Below, piece after piece: positions 1 through 13,461 of a stretch of DNA of 64,000 nucleotides (within the stretch, counting starts at the first letter, position 1; each line of letters begins with the position of its first letter). The stretch is from Streptomyces sp. PT12. Its GTDB lineage: Bacteria > Actinomycetota > Actinomycetes > Streptomycetales > Streptomycetaceae. A program made the position numbers and the translations under genes. The DNA lies in NCBI RefSeq assembly GCF_003311645.1, contig NZ_QEST01000014.1, positions 186,001 through 250,000 on the forward strand, read 5' to 3'. Under the pieces are notes generated by a model, which saw only the letters and a program-made list of their open reading frames with translations, had not been told where the DNA came from and did not search any database.

Positions 1-240
1 GTGGGCGGCGGCCCGCGCGGCCGGGCAGGCGTCGGGGACCAGCAGGAAGAGGTCTCCGGTGCCCGCCACCGCGCGCGCCTCCACGACGCTGGGACCCGGT
101 TCACCAGGCTCGGCCTCGGGAATCGACAGCACCGCGGAGGCGTTGGACTCCACCAGGGTGCGCACCCGCTCCGCGGCCGAGGGGCCCCGGGCCTCCTCGC
201 CCGGGCATCTCGCGGGAGCGGGAACTCCGAATCGCGTCAT
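1..240 (-). CDS. DUF2470 domain protein (partial, C-terminus outside window)
   Basis: Eighty codons are visible on the minus strand from an ATG at 240 and run off the window edge. The segment PSAAERVRTLVES followed by a hydrophobic strand and DLFLLVP matches the N-terminus I know for streptomycete DUF2470 proteins, which resemble heme-iron utilisation/HugZ-type FMN-binding-split proteins. A GAGGAG ribosome site lies at 244-249, just upstream of the ATG, and an iron box lies at 255-273. Iron-regulated handling of heme or iron is therefore a reasonable inference. The function itself cannot be read from the fragment. Confidence 0.72.
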   Translation of the reverse strand, partial: MTRFGVPAPARCPGEEARGPSAAERVRTLVESNASAVLSIPEAEPGEPGPSVVEARAVAGTGDLFLLVPDACPAARAAAH

Positions 241-254
241 GCTCACTCCTCAGA

Positions 255-273
255 TAAGGTAAGCCTCACCTAA
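255..273. promoter_or_regulatory. Iron box (DmdR1/IdeR-type operator)
   Basis: The 19-bp site reads TTAGGTGAGGCTTACCTTA on the minus strand, close to the actinobacterial DmdR/IdeR consensus TTAGGTTAGGCTCACCTAA. It ends 14 bp upstream of the DUF2470 ATG and 31 bp upstream of the rpsD GTG, so an iron-loaded repressor could affect either divergent gene. Control of the DUF2470 gene is the more natural reading. Confidence 0.8.
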
Positions 274-304
274 CTTACATGAGATGCCCGGAGGTCCGCT
301 CCCC

Positions 305-916
305 GTGAACCAGTCACGTCCCAAGATCAAGAAGTCACGCGCCCTCGGCATCGCCCTGACCCCGAAGGCGGTCAAGTACTTCGAGAAGCGCCCCTATCCG
401 CCGGGCGAGCACGGGCGTGGCCGCAAGCAGACCAGCGACTACAAGGTCCGCCTCCTGGAGAAGCAGCGCCTGCGCGCCCAGTACGACATCAGCGAGCGCC
501 AGATGGTCCGCGCCTACGAGCGCGCCCGCAAGGTCGAGGGCAAGACCGGCGAGGCCCTCATCGTCGAACTGGAGCGCCGCCTCGACGCGTTGGTGCTGCG
601 CTCAGGGCTGGCCCGCACCATCTACCAGGCGCGCCAGATGGTGGTGCACGGTCACATCGCGGTCAACGGGCGGAAGGTGGACAAGCCGTCGTTCCGCGTG
701 CGCCCGCAGGACGTCGTCACCGTGCGCGAGCGCAGCCGGGCCAAGCACCCCTTCCTGGTCGCCCGCGAGGGCGGCTACGCGCCGGACGGCGAGACCCCCC
801 GCTACCTCGAGGTCAACCTGGAGGCCCTGGCGTTCAGGCTCGACCGCGACCCGCAGCGCCGCGAGGTCCCCGTGCTGTGCGACGAGCAGCTGGTGGTCGA
901 GTACTACGCCCGCTGA
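305..916 (+). CDS. rpsD: 30S ribosomal protein S4
   Basis: This 203-residue protein is the primary 16S rRNA-binding S4 protein that nucleates assembly of the 30S body. The S4 RNA-binding domain is clear around [18 protein letters not shown], and the ends (NQSRPK at the N-terminus, QLVVEYYAR at the C-terminus) are those of actinobacterial S4. No N-terminal zinc Cys cluster is present, so it is the C-minus form. I chose the GTG at 305 because GGAGG lies at 290-294; an upstream ATG at 284 in frame has no ribosome site. The 3' end overlaps the convergent NB-ARC gene by 13 bp. An iron box sits in its upstream region, which is unusual for a ribosomal protein gene. Confidence 0.95.
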   Translation: MNQSRPKIKKSRALGIALTPKAVKYFEKRPYPPGEHGRGRKQTSDYKVRLLEKQRLRAQYDISERQMVRAYERARKVEGKTGEALIVELERRLDALVLRSGLARTIYQARQMVVHGHIAVNGRKVDKPSFRVRPQDVVTVRERSRAKHPFLVAREGGYAPDGETPRYLEVNLEALAFRLDRDPQRREVPVLCDEQLVVEYYAR

Positions 917-3174
917 CCGCCCGGCGACGGCCCGGGCTCCCCGCCGTCCCCGCGGGGGGCCGCGGGGAGCGCGGGCCGCGAGTCGTCGCGGCTCGCGGGC
1001 AGCGCCCTCGGCGCGGCGGCCCCCGGGCGCGCGCCCGCGCCGTCCGCGCGGCGTAGCGCCCTGGCCACCGCCCGGTCGGTGTCGAGGCGTTCGCCCTCGC
1101 GGAAGCACGCGCGGAAGCGCGTCGCCCCCAGCCGCCGCCGCAGATGGCGCTCGCAGTGGATGTGGGGCGCGTTGAAGTACTCCGAGCCGAACATCCGCAT
1201 CCCCACCGAGGCCCACACCTTCGCGGCCGCCCCCTGGATCACCGCGGCCTCCGCGGGGTCGCCCTCCGAGGCCGTGATCCCGGCGAGCAGCTCGAGCGCC
1301 AGGACCGTGCCGACCAGGTCATGGAACGCGTGGGCCGCGGGCAGCGACGCCTCCACCAGCTCGCGCGCCTCCGCCAGGTCCCCCCGGCTCCACGCCGCGA
1401 AGCCCAGGACATAGAGCGCGTAGGCGCGCGCCCAGCGCTCGCCGTGCTCGTCGCACACCCCGCGCGCCTCCTCGCACAGCCGCACCGCCTCAGCCAGGTC
1501 CCCCTGGAACGCGATGGCCATCGCCAACTGCGCCTTGCACATCAGCACTTCGCTGTTCAGCTCGCTGATCTCCTCGAAGCGGTCGAGCGCCGCCCGCAGC
1601 AGCTTCTCGGCCCGCTGCACCTCGTCGCTGATGAGCGCCAGGCAGCCGCGCCTGTGGTTGCTGTAGGCGGCGGCCCTGGCGTTGCCCGAGCGCTCCGCGC
1701 CCTCCTGGCACTCGTGCAACGCCGTCAGCGCCTCCGCCGTGTCGCCCTGGAGCACGGCCACGTAGCCGACCACCCACAGCGCCTTGAGCCTGATCTCCTC
1801 CTGGTCGGTCTCCCGCCGCAACGCCCTCCGCAGCCAGTGCCTGCCCTCGCCGAGCCGCCCGCAGCCGATCCAGCAGAACCACAGCGTGCCCGCGAGGTAG
1901 AGGCCGAGGCGGCCCTCCTCCTCGTCGTCGAGCGCGAATTCCAGGGCCGCCCTCAGGTTGGGCATCTCGTCCTCGATACGCCGCGCCACCTCCGCCTGGC
2001 GCGGGCTGAACCACTCCAGCTCGCACCAGGTGACCAGGCCCGTGCACCAGTCCCTGTGGCGGCGGCGCAGCCGGTCGGCGTCCCCCGTCGCTGCCAGCCA
2101 GTCGGCGCCGTACGCCCGCAGCGTGTCCAGCATCCGGTAGCGCACGCCCGACGCGGCGTCCTCCCGGGTCAGCACCGACTGCGCGACCAGCTCGGTCAGC
2201 ACGTCGAGCACTTCGTCGGCCGGCAGGTCGGGCCCCGAGCACACATACTCGGCCGCCTCCAGGTCGAAGTGGCGGGCGAAGACCGAGAGCCGCGCCCACA
2301 GCAGCCGCTGCGCAGGGGTGCACAGCTCGTGGCTCCAGCCGATCGCGGTGCGCAGCGTGTGGTGGTGCGGGGGCGCGCCCCTGTGGCCGCCGACCAGCAG
2401 CCTGAAGCGGTCATCCAGGCGGTGCAGCGTCTGGTCGAGCGAGAGCGTCCGCAGCCGGCCCGCGGCCAGCTCGAGCGCCAGCGGGATCCCGTCGAGCCGG
2501 TGGCACAGCTCGGCCACCACCGCGTGGTTCTCCTCGGTCACCGCGAACCCGGGCAGCACGGCCGCCGCCCGGTCCGCGAAGAGCCAGGCCGCCTCGCTCA
2601 GCGGCGCCAGCTCGCTCGCCTCGCCCGAGCCCGGCGTCGGCGCGGAGAGCGGCGGCAGGGGGTAGAGGCGTTCCCCCGCGACGCCGAGCGGGCAGCGGCC
2701 CGTCGCCAGCACCCGAAGGCCCGGCGCCCTGCGCAGCAGGTCGAGCACCAATTCGGCGGAGGGCTCCACCAGATGCTCGAACCCGTCGAGGACAAGGAGC
2801 AGCCGCCGTTCGGCCAGCCGCTCGGTGAGCACCGCGCGCGGCGGCCTGCCCGTGTGGTCGGTCAGGCCCAACGCCTCGACCACCGCGTGGTCGAGCAGCT
2901 CGGGGTCGCGCACCGTGGCCAGCTCCACCAGCCAGACGCCGTCGGAGAACCGCTCCTGGAGCTGCCGCGCCGCCTGCACCGCGCACCGCGACTTGCCCAC
3001 CCCGCCGACCCCGGTCACCGTGACCAGCCGCGAGGAGGTCAACTGCCCTGTCAACGCCCCGACTTCGGCGTGACGCCCGATGAACCTCGTGAGCTCGGCC
3101 GGGAGGTTGCCCGGGCTGCGGCCGAGCCTCGCCGTCTCCCTGGCTTCGGACTCGGAACCCTGAAAGCCTCGCAT
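904..3174 (-). CDS. NB-ARC/TPR ATP-binding regulator-like protein without a visible DNA-binding domain
   Basis: The 756-residue product has a P-loop GVGGVGKS at residues 55-62 after the phrase [11 protein letters not shown], typical of the AfsR/LuxR-type STAND ATPases of actinomycetes, then a winged-helix-like region and about 300 residues of helical repeats of TPR type. Family members usually carry either an N-terminal SARP/BTAD domain or a C-terminal LuxR helix-turn-helix as output. Neither is seen: the N-terminus before the NB-ARC domain is only about 25 residues and the C-terminal 60 residues are Arg/Ala/Pro-rich low complexity. It may act through a partner or have lost its output domain. 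The ATG at 3174 was chosen because homology begins just after it. It converges on rpsD with a 13-bp overlap. Confidence 0.8.
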   Translation of the reverse strand: MRGFQGSESEARETARLGRSPGNLPAELTRFIGRHAEVGALTGQLTSSRLVTVTGVGGVGKSRCAVQAARQLQERFSDGVWLVELATVRDPELLDHAVVEALGLTDHTGRPPRAVLTERLAERRLLLVLDGFEHLVEPSAELVLDLLRRAPGLRVLATGRCPLGVAGERLYPLPPLSAPTPGSGEASELAPLSEAAWLFADRAAAVLPGFAVTEENHAVVAELCHRLDGIPLALELAAGRLRTLSLDQTLHRLDDRFRLLVGGHRGAPPHHHTLRTAIGWSHELCTPAQRLLWARLSVFARHFDLEAAEYVCSGPDLPADEVLDVLTELVAQSVLTREDAASGVRYRMLDTLRAYGADWLAATGDADRLRRRHRDWCTGLVTWCELEWFSPRQAEVARRIEDEMPNLRAALEFALDDEEEGRLGLYLAGTLWFCWIGCGRLGEGRHWLRRALRRETDQEEIRLKALWVVGYVAVLQGDTAEALTALHECQEGAERSGNARAAAYSNHRRGCLALISDEVQRAEKLLRAALDRFEEISELNSEVLMCKAQLAMAIAFQGDLAEAVRLCEEARGVCDEHGERWARAYALYVLGFAAWSRGDLAEARELVEASLPAAHAFHDLVGTVLALELLAGITASEGDPAEAAVIQGAAAKVWASVGMRMFGSEYFNAPHIHCERHLRRRLGATRFRACFREGERLDTDRAVARALRRADGAGARPGAAAPRALPASRDDSRPALPAAPRGDGGEPGPSPGGQRA

Positions 3175-3388
3175 GGGACACGCAGCGTACTCGGATGTAT
3201 GCAGAACGTACAATTGTGGCCGTCGGCCCTTGGCAGGAGCCCGGGGAATGCGGTACAGGCGGGGGAGCGAGGCGCGATAGGGTCGGGTCCTGCCGCCGCC
3301 CCCACCCGGGCCGCCGAGCCGGTGAGCGGCGGCCGACCCCGTGTGCGGGGGAGTGGGAAATGACCCGTCCGAGGGAAGCGGTGCGAAC

Positions 3389-3814
3389 GTGTCCGGTGGT
3401 GAAGTGGCCGGCCTCCTGGTGGCCGTCTTCTGGGCGATCCTGGTCTCGTTCCTCGCGGTGGCCCTGGTCAGGCTGGCCCAGGCCCTCAGGGCCGCGACCG
3501 AGCTGGTCACCAGCGTCACCGAGCGTGCCGTGCCGCTGCTCGGCGAGGCGTCCGACACCGTCCGCTCGGCCCAGGCGCAGCTGGACCGCGTCGAGACCAT
3601 CACCACCGACGTCCAGGAGGTCGCCGCCAACGCCTCGGCGCTCTCGAGCACCGTGGCCACCACGTTCGGCGGGCCCCTGGTGAAGGTCGCGGCGTTCGGC
3701 TACGGCGTGCGCCGCGCGCTGCGCCGCCGGGCCCCCGCGACCCCCGAGGCGCAGGCCGCCCCACGGGCCCGAAGGCTCCCGGGGCCGCGCCGCCGCTCGA
3801 CCGGAAAGGACTGA
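3389..3814 (+). CDS. DUF948 membrane-anchored protein
   Basis: The product has 141 residues: an N-terminal transmembrane helix (about residues 5-27, LLVAVFWAILVSFLAVALV) followed by a long amphipathic helix with heptad-like spacing (DTVRSAQAQLDRVETITTDVQ) and an Arg-rich tail. This is the DUF948 layout found upstream of alaS in streptomycetes; its role is not established. The GTG at 3389 is preferred because it immediately precedes the membrane helix; a weak GAGGG lies 13 bases upstream. It is divergent from the NB-ARC gene and is followed after 7 bp by the DUF6167 gene. Confidence 0.82.
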   Translation: MSGGEVAGLLVAVFWAILVSFLAVALVRLAQALRAATELVTSVTERAVPLLGEASDTVRSAQAQLDRVETITTDVQEVAANASALSSTVATTFGGPLVKVAAFGYGVRRALRRRAPATPEAQAAPRARRLPGPRRRSTGKD

Positions 3815-3821
3815 TCCGCCC

Positions 3822-4184
3822 GTGTTCCGCCGTGCGTTCTGGTTCACCACAGGCGCCGCCGCAGGCATCTGGGCCACCACCAAGGTCCAGCGCACCCTCC
3901 GCGGCCTCGCGCCCGAAAGCCTCGCCGTCAGGGCGGCCGACCGCGCCGCGGCGGCGGGCCACCGGGTGCGCGACTTCGCGCTCGACGTCAGGTCAGGGAT
4001 GGCCCAGCGGGAGAGCGAGCTGAACGACGCGCTCGGCATCGAGCCCGCGCGCGCCCCCCATGCGCTCCCACCCGCGCCCGCGATCCAGCCCCACCGCCCC
4101 CGCCGAACCGAGCGAACCGAACGCCCCGAGCGAACCGAACGCCCCGGACGATCCGAAAAGAGGACCACTGATGGAGTCGGCTGA
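3822..4184 (+). CDS. DUF6167 family protein
   Basis: This 120-residue protein begins [20 protein letters not shown], a short hydrophobic anchor-like segment, and continues as a charged helix. It is the small conserved partner normally found between the DUF948 gene and alaS in Streptomyces. The last 40 residues are low complexity, with two exact 18-bp repeats (4110-4145) encoding ERTERP units. Its final 14 bp overlap the alaS start, so the repeat tail is translated directly into the alaS ribosome site. No function can be assigned. Confidence 0.78.
   Translation: MFRRAFWFTTGAAAGIWATTKVQRTLRGLAPESLAVRAADRAAAAGHRVRDFALDVRSGMAQRESELNDALGIEPARAPHALPPAPAIQPHRPRRTERTERPERTERPGRSEKRTTDGVG
4110..4145 (+). 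repeat. Two exact 18-bp tandem repeats at the DUF6167/alaS junction
   Basis: Two identical 18-bp units (4110-4127 and 4128-4145, gagcgaaccgaacgcccc) encode the ERTERP tail of the upstream protein and end 25 bp before the alaS start. This is one of four gene-junction repeats in the window. Confidence 0.9.
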
Positions 4185-6840
4185 AATCCGCCGCCGCTGG
4201 CTGAGCTTCTTCGAGAAGCGCGGGCACCTCGTCGTGCCCTCGGCGTCGCTGATCGCGGACGACCCCACGCTGCTGCTCGTCCCCGCGGGGATGGTGCCGT
4301 TCAAGCCCTACTTCCTCGCCGAGGCCCGCCCGCCCCACCCGCGCCTGGTCAGCGTGCAGAAGTGCGTGCGCACCCCGGACATCGACGAGGTCGGCAAGAC
4401 CACCCGGCACGGCACGTTCTTCCAGATGTGCGGCAACTTCTCGTTCGGCGACTACTTCAAGGAAGGCGCGATCACGCTCGCCTGGGAGCTGCTGACCAGC
4501 TCCGTCGCCGACGGCGGCTACGGCCTCGACCCCGAGCGGCTGTGGATCACCGTCTACGAGCAGGACGACGAGGCCGAGCAGATCTGGCGCGACGTCGTCG
4601 GCGTTCCCGCCGAGCGCATCCAGCGCCTCGGGATGGGCCCCAACTTCTGGTCGATGGGCGTGCCGGGACCCTGTGGCCCCTGTTCCGAGATCAACTACGA
4701 CCGCGGCCCCGAGTTCGGCCCCGAGGGCGGCCCCGCCGTCAACGAGGAGCGCTATGTCGAGCTGTGGAACCTCGTGTTCATGCAGTACGAGCGCGGCCCG
4801 GGCGAGGGCAAGGAGGACTACCCGATCCTGGGCGACCTCCCCGCCAAGAACATCGACACGGGGCTCGGCCTCGAACGCCTCGCCATGGTCCTCCAGGGCG
4901 TCCAGAACATGTACGAGACGGACACCCTGCGCGTCGTCATCGACAGGGCGGGCGAGCTGACCGGCGTCCGCTACGGGCAGTCCGACGCCACCGACGTCTC
5001 GCTGCGCGTGGTCGCCGACCACATGCGCACCTCCGCCATGCTCATCGGCGACGGCGTCACCCCGGGCAACGAGGGCCGCGGCTACGTCCTACGCCGCATC
5101 ATGCGCCGCGCCATCCGCAACATGCGGATCCTGGGCGCCACGGGACCCGTCGTCGCCGACCTCGCCGACGTCGTGCTGGCCACCATGGGCCAGCAGTACC
5201 CCGAGCTGCTCACCGACCGCCGCCGCATCGAAACGGTCGCGCTGGCCGAGGAGTCGGCGTTCCTCAAGACCCTCAAGGCCGGCACCAACATCCTGGACTC
5301 CGCCGTCACCGAGACGCGCGCCGCGGGGTCCACCGTGCTCCCCGGCGACAAGGCGTTCCTGCTCCACGACACCTGGGGCTTCCCTATCGACCTCACCCTC
5401 GAAATGGCCGCCGAACAGGGCCTGTCCGTGGACGAGGGGGGCTTTCGGCGGCTGATGAAGGAGCAGCGGGAGCGCGCCAAGGCCGACGCCCGCGCCAAGA
5501 AGCAGGGCCACGCCGACCTGTCCGCCTACCGGGCCGTCGCCGACGCCGCGGGGCTCTCGGAGTTCATCGGCTACACGCAGACCGCCGCCGAGTCCTCCGT
5601 GGTCGGGCTGCTGGTCGACGGCGCCTCGTCGCCCGCCGCCGTCGAGGGCGACGACGTCGAAGTCGTCCTCGACCGCACCCCGTTCTACGCCGAGGGCGGC
5701 GGCCAGCTGGCCGACACCGGCCGGATCCGGCTCGAGTCGGGGGCCGTTGTCGAGGTCCGCGACGTGCAGCAGCCGGTGCCCGGCGTCATCGTGCACAAGG
5801 GCGTCGTCCAGGTCGGCGAGGTGACGGTGGGCGCCGCCGCGCACTGCCTCATCGACATCCACCGCCGCCGCGCCATCGCCCGCGCCCACAGCGCCACGCA
5901 CCTGACGCACCAGGCGCTGCGCGACGCCCTCGGCCCCACGGCCGCCCAGGCCGGGTCCGAGAACGCCCCGGGCCGCTTCCGCTTCGACTTCGGCTCGCCC
6001 GCCGCCGTCCCCGGCTCCGTGCTCGGCGACGTCGAGCAGAAGATCAACGAGGTGCTCGGCCGCGAGCTCGACGTCACCGCCGAGGTGATGTCGATGGAGG
6101 AGGCCCGCAAGCAGGGCGCCATCGCGGAGTTCGGCGAGAAGTACGGCGACCGGGTCCGCGTGGTCACCATCGGCGACTACTCCAAGGAGCTGTGCGGCGG
6201 CACCCATGTGCACAACACCGCCCAGCTTGGCCTGGTCAAGCTGCTCGGCGAGTCCTCCATCGGCTCGGGCGTGCGCCGCGTCGAGGCCCTGGTCGGCACC
6301 GACGCCTACCGCTTCCTGGCCCGCGAGCACGCCGTGGTCGCGCAGCTCACCGAGCTGGTCAAGGGCCGTCCCGAGGAGCTGCCCGAGCGGATCTCCGGGA
6401 TGCTGACCCGGCTGAAGGACGCCGAGAAGGAGATCGAGCGCTTCCGCGCCGAGAAGGTCCTCCAGGCCGCGGGCGGCATCGCCGCCGCAGCCCGGGACAT
6501 CCGCGGCGTCGCCCTGGCCAGCGGGCGCGTTCCCGACGGCACCACCGCCGACGACCTGCGCCGCCTGGTGCTCGACGTGCGCGGCAGGATCAAGGGCGAC
6601 AGGGCCGCCGTGGTGGCGCTGTTCACCGTGGTGAACGGGCGCCCGCTCACCGTCGTCGCCACCAACGAGGCGGCGAGGGAACGCGGCCTGAAGGCCGGTG
6701 ACCTGGTGCGCGCCGCCGCCAAGGCCCTTGGCGGCGGGGGCGGCGGCAAGCCCGACGTCGCCCAGGGCGGCGGGCAGGACCCCGCGGCCATCGACGACGC
6801 GCTGGCCGCCGTCGAGCGCCAGGTCGGGGACACCGCCTGA
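4171..6840 (+). CDS. alaS: Alanine-tRNA ligase
   Basis: The 889-residue class II synthetase charges tRNA-Ala and edits mischarged Ser/Gly. The N-terminal catalytic core is clear ([14 protein letters not shown] onward), and the editing domain carries its metal site as H573-x3-H577 (HSATH) and C675-x3-H679 (CGGTH). The C-terminal part has the coiled coil and Gly-rich C-Ala domain ([15 protein letters not shown]). Length is normal. The ATG at 4171 follows AAAAGAGGA at 4157-4163 and matches the usual [10 protein letters not shown] start. The stop overlaps the ruvX ATG (TGATG), implying translational coupling. Confidence 0.97.
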   Translation: MESAEIRRRWLSFFEKRGHLVVPSASLIADDPTLLLVPAGMVPFKPYFLAEARPPHPRLVSVQKCVRTPDIDEVGKTTRHGTFFQMCGNFSFGDYFKEGAITLAWELLTSSVADGGYGLDPERLWITVYEQDDEAEQIWRDVVGVPAERIQRLGMGPNFWSMGVPGPCGPCSEINYDRGPEFGPEGGPAVNEERYVELWNLVFMQYERGPGEGKEDYPILGDLPAKNIDTGLGLERLAMVLQGVQNMYETDTLRVVIDRAGELTGVRYGQSDATDVSLRVVADHMRTSAMLIGDGVTPGNEGRGYVLRRIMRRAIRNMRILGATGPVVADLADVVLATMGQQYPELLTDRRRIETVALAEESAFLKTLKAGTNILDSAVTETRAAGSTVLPGDKAFLLHDTWGFPIDLTLEMAAEQGLSVDEGGFRRLMKEQRERAKADARAKKQGHADLSAYRAVADAAGLSEFIGYTQTAAESSVVGLLVDGASSPAAVEGDDVEVVLDRTPFYAEGGGQLADTGRIRLESGAVVEVRDVQQPVPGVIVHKGVVQVGEVTVGAAAHCLIDIHRRRAIARAHSATHLTHQALRDALGPTAAQAGSENAPGRFRFDFGSPAAVPGSVLGDVEQKINEVLGRELDVTAEVMSMEEARKQGAIAEFGEKYGDRVRVVTIGDYSKELCGGTHVHNTAQLGLVKLLGESSIGSGVRRVEALVGTDAYRFLAREHAVVAQLTELVKGRPEELPERISGMLTRLKDAEKEIERFRAEKVLQAAGGIAAAARDIRGVALASGRVPDGTTADDLRRLVLDVRGRIKGDRAAVVALFTVVNGRPLTVVATNEAARERGLKAGDLVRAAAKALGGGGGGKPDVAQGGGQDPAAIDDALAAVERQVGDTA

Positions 6841-7304
6841 TGCGACGCGGCAGGCGCCTCGGTGTCGACGTGGGCGAGGCCAGGATCGGGGTCGCCTCGT
6901 GCGACCCCGACGGGCTCATCGCCACCCCGGTGGAGACCGTGCCGGGGCGCGATGTCCGGGCCGCCAGGCGGCGGCTTGCCCAACTGGTCGCCGCATACGA
7001 GCCGATCGAGGTCGTCGTGGGGCTGCCGCGCTCCCTCCGCGGCGGCGAGGGCCCGGCCGCGGCGCGGGTGCGGGCGTTCGCCGAGCGGATCGCCCACGAC
7101 GTCGCGCCGGTCCCGGTGCGGCTGGTCGACGAGCGGCTGAGCACCGTCACCGCGACCCGGGGCATGCGCGCCTCGGGCGTCAAGGAGCGCAAGGGCAGGT
7201 CGCGCGTCGATCAGGCGGCCGCGGTCGTCATCCTCCAGAGTGCCCTTGAGACGGAGCGCTCCTCGGGCCGCCCGCCGGGGCAGTGCGTCGAAGTGGTTGT
7301 CTGA
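6840..7304 (+). CDS. ruvX: RuvX/YqgF pre-16S rRNA nuclease
   Basis: A 154-residue RNase H-fold protein of the YqgF family, which matures the 5' end of 16S rRNA and was earlier called a putative Holliday junction resolvase. The first acidic strand GVDVGEARIGVA, the VVGLPRSLRG segment, DERLSTVTA and the final D in RVDQAAAVVILQ give the expected acidic active site. Its start overlaps the alaS stop by one base. It is followed 86 bp later by mltG. Confidence 0.92.
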   Translation: MRRGRRLGVDVGEARIGVASCDPDGLIATPVETVPGRDVRAARRRLAQLVAAYEPIEVVVGLPRSLRGGEGPAAARVRAFAERIAHDVAPVPVRLVDERLSTVTATRGMRASGVKERKGRSRVDQAAAVVILQSALETERSSGRPPGQCVEVVV

Positions 7305-7390
7305 TCGCGATACGGTAACGTTCCGCGCGACAGGGCAGTGTTGCGGACTGCGGGGGAAAACGGCTGCCGCCTTGCTTCACAAGGGGTTCG

Positions 7391-9118
7391 ATGACTGAGT
7401 ATGGCCGGAGTCCCGGCTCCGAACCGTGGCACCCCGACGACCCGCTCTACGGAGAGCAGAACTGGTCGGGCGGGTACGACGGCACGGGTGGCCAGTCCGC
7501 GCCGGGCGGCGGCTGGCAGGAGGGGTACGACGCCCAGGCGCAGTACCCGCAGGCGCAGTACTACCCCGGACAGCGGGCGGAGCAGGGCGGCTGGGATACC
7601 GGCGACCCCTACTACGCCCAGGGCCAGTACCCGCGGCAGGCCCAGCACCCCCAGCAGGGCGGCTATGGCACCGGTGAGTTCCAGCAGCCCTACGGCACGC
7701 AGGAGATGTACCTCCAGCAGGACCCGTACGGGCAGCGGCACCCGCAGCATCCCCAGCAGACCCAGCACCCGCCCCCCTACCAGTCGCAGCAGTCGCAGCA
7801 GGCCCAGCAGGCCCAGTACCCGCAGCAGACGCAGGCGATGCCCCCGCAGCAGATGCCGCCGCAGGGCATGCCGCGCCAGCAGTCGGGTCCGGGGCAGGGC
7901 CCAGGCGGCGCCGCTCCGGGCGGCCCCTACGACGACCTGGCGGGCCCCGACCCCGAGACCGGCTGGGACCCGGGACCCGACCAGGGCGAACGGGACTTCT
8001 TCAGCCGCGACGACGACGATGACGACGCCGACCGCGACGCCCCCACGCGCACGGGCCGCCGCGGCGACCGCCCCAAGAAGCGGCGCGCGGGCTGCGGCTG
8101 CGTCGCGATCGCGCTCGTTGTCGTGGGCGGCCTCGGCGGCGTCGCGTGGTACGGCTACGGCTTCTACCAGGACCGTTTCGGCGCCGCCCCCGACTACGCG
8201 GGCGAGGGCTCGGGCGAGATCCAGATCGAGATCCCCGAGGGCTCGTCGGTCTCCGCCATCGGCAACATCCTCAGGGAGGCGGGCGTGGTCAGGAGCCATG
8301 ACGCGTTCGTCCAGGCCGCGGGCGACGACGGCCAGTTGATCCAGGCGGGCATCTACACCCTGCGCGAGCAGATGTCGGCCGAGTCCGCCGTGGCGCTGCT
8401 CCTCGACCCCGCGTCCTCCGCCGCCAACACCCTCACCATCCCCGAGGGCGAGCGCGCCTCCGACATCTACGCCCTGATCGACGCGCAGTTGGGCCTGGAC
8501 GAGGGCGCGACCGCCGAGGTCGCCGAGACCGCGGACATCGGGCTGCCGGAGTGGGCCGAGGGCGACCCTGAGGGCTTCCTCTTCCCCGCGCGGTACGACG
8601 TGGGCGAGGAGACCACCCCCGAGCAGCTGCTGACGCGCATGGTCGACCGCGCCGAGGACGAGTTCGCCGAGATCGACCTGGAGGGCCAGGCGGCCGAGCT
8701 TGACCGCACCCCGCGCGAGATCCTGATCATCGCCTCGCTCATCCAGGCCGAGGCGCAGGAGGACGAGGAGTTCGGCCAGGTCGCGCAGGTCATCTACAAC
8801 CGGCTCGAGCTGCCGATGATGTTGCAGTTCGACTCGACGATCAACTACGCGCTCAACCGCGATACCCTCGAGGTCTCCTACGAGGACACCGAGCTCGACT
8901 CCCCCTACAACACCTACCAGGTGGATGGACTTCCGCCCGGCCCCATCGACAACCCAGGGCACCAGGCGCTCGAAGCGGCGCTCAACCCCACCGAGGGCGA
9001 CTGGCTCTACTTCGTGACCGTCCGCCCCGGCGACACCAGGTTCACCGCCGACCACGACGAACACGAGCAGAACGTCAGGGACTTCAACGCCGCCCAGGCC
9101 GAGGAGGGGGAGGGCTGA
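7391..9118 (+). CDS. mltG: Endolytic transglycosylase MltG with long Gln/Pro-rich cytoplasmic domain
   Basis: The 575-residue protein cleaves nascent peptidoglycan in the membrane and terminates glycan strands. Residues 1 to about 230 are a low-complexity, Gln/Pro/Tyr-rich cytoplasmic region followed by an acidic stretch; a single membrane helix lies at about 233-258 after a basic KKRRAG stop. The YceG/MltG domain follows, with LysM-like and catalytic parts; the catalytic Glu is E454 in ASLIQAEA, with YNRLELPMMLQFDSTINYAL downstream. E. coli MltG has almost no cytoplasmic extension, so this N-terminus is the notable feature. The stop overlaps the aroE ATG (TGATG). Confidence 0.93.
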   Translation: MTEYGRSPGSEPWHPDDPLYGEQNWSGGYDGTGGQSAPGGGWQEGYDAQAQYPQAQYYPGQRAEQGGWDTGDPYYAQGQYPRQAQHPQQGGYGTGEFQQPYGTQEMYLQQDPYGQRHPQHPQQTQHPPPYQSQQSQQAQQAQYPQQTQAMPPQQMPPQGMPRQQSGPGQGPGGAAPGGPYDDLAGPDPETGWDPGPDQGERDFFSRDDDDDDADRDAPTRTGRRGDRPKKRRAGCGCVAIALVVVGGLGGVAWYGYGFYQDRFGAAPDYAGEGSGEIQIEIPEGSSVSAIGNILREAGVVRSHDAFVQAAGDDGQLIQAGIYTLREQMSAESAVALLLDPASSAANTLTIPEGERASDIYALIDAQLGLDEGATAEVAETADIGLPEWAEGDPEGFLFPARYDVGEETTPEQLLTRMVDRAEDEFAEIDLEGQAAELDRTPREILIIASLIQAEAQEDEEFGQVAQVIYNRLELPMMLQFDSTINYALNRDTLEVSYEDTELDSPYNTYQVDGLPPGPIDNPGHQALEAALNPTEGDWLYFVTVRPGDTRFTADHDEHEQNVRDFNAAQAEEGEG

Positions 9119-9954
9119 TGGGCGACCCACCGGCGGAACGGCACGCCGCGGTCATCGGCTCGCCCATCGCGCACTCCCTCTCCCCGGTCCTGCACCGGGC
9201 CGCCTACCGCGCGCTCGGCCTCGACACGTGGGACTACGGGCGTTTCGAGATGGACGAGCGGGGCCTGCCCGGGTTCATCGAAGGGCTGGGCCCTGGCTGG
9301 GCCGGGCTCTCGCTGACCATGCCGCTCAAGCGCGCCGTGCTCCCGCTGCTCGACGAGATCAGCGAGACCGCCGCGTCCATCGAGGCCGCCAACACCGTGG
9401 TCTTCGGCGACGACGGGCGGCGCCGCGGCGACAACACCGACGTCCCCGGCATGGTCCGGGCTCTCCGCGAGCGCGGCCTGACCGAGGTGGGGGGCGCCGC
9501 GATCCTGGGCGCGGGCGCCACCGCGGCCTCGGCCGTCGCCGCGCTCGGCCAGGTCTGCACCGGCCACATCACCGCGTATGTGCGCAGCGACGAACGCGCC
9601 CGCGAGATGCACGGCTGGGGCGAGCGCCTGGGCATCCCCGTGCGCACCGCCGCGTGGTCCGATGCCGAACGCGCCCTGACCGAGCCCCTGGTGATCGCCA
9701 CCACCCCGGCCGGCGCCACGGACGGCCTCGCGGGCGCGGTGCCCGAGCGCCCCGGCGTGCTGTTCGACGTGCTCTACGACCCCTGGCCCACCGCGTTGGC
9801 CGGCGCCTGGACCCGCAGGCGCGGCCATGTCATCGGCGGCCTCGACCTCCTGGTGCACCAGGCCGTGCTCCAGGTCGAGGCCATGACCGGCATCGCCCCC
9901 GCGCCCGTCAGGCAGATGCGCGCCGCGGGCCGCGCGGCCCTCGCCGCCCGCTGA
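9118..9954 (+). CDS. aroE: Shikimate dehydrogenase (NADP+)
   Basis: A 278-residue enzyme that reduces 3-dehydroshikimate to shikimate. It shows the substrate-binding SPIAHSLSP motif near the N-terminus, the catalytic Lys in TMPLKRAVLPLLD, Asp in NTDVPGM and the Rossmann AILGAGATAASAV. The nicotinamide-proximal GGLDLLVHQA motif is present near the C-terminus. The start overlaps mltG by one base. A 105-bp gap with its own probable promoter separates it from aroC. Confidence 0.94.
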   Translation: MGDPPAERHAAVIGSPIAHSLSPVLHRAAYRALGLDTWDYGRFEMDERGLPGFIEGLGPGWAGLSLTMPLKRAVLPLLDEISETAASIEAANTVVFGDDGRRRGDNTDVPGMVRALRERGLTEVGGAAILGAGATAASAVAALGQVCTGHITAYVRSDERAREMHGWGERLGIPVRTAAWSDAERALTEPLVIATTPAGATDGLAGAVPERPGVLFDVLYDPWPTALAGAWTRRRGHVIGGLDLLVHQAVLQVEAMTGIAPAPVRQMRAAGRAALAAR

Positions 9955-10059
9955 GCGAGACCGCCGTCTCGCGACGCAGACGGCGGACGGGCGCCGCTCG
10001 CGGACGTGGCAGGATCGGCGGTGGTACACCGTCCGGTCGAGGAACATTGAGGAGCACCG

Positions 10060-13326
<3,267 letters not shown>

Positions 13327-13461
13327 AGCAGCCCAGGGCGGCACTGTCCGGGCTCCCCAGGCGTTCACGACAACGAAAGGCCCGACCGGTACGGTGTGTC
13401 AGGCCCGAAGGGACGCACGAGCCGCCGCGCCGTGCGCTGAGATGACGGACATGGGGATCGG

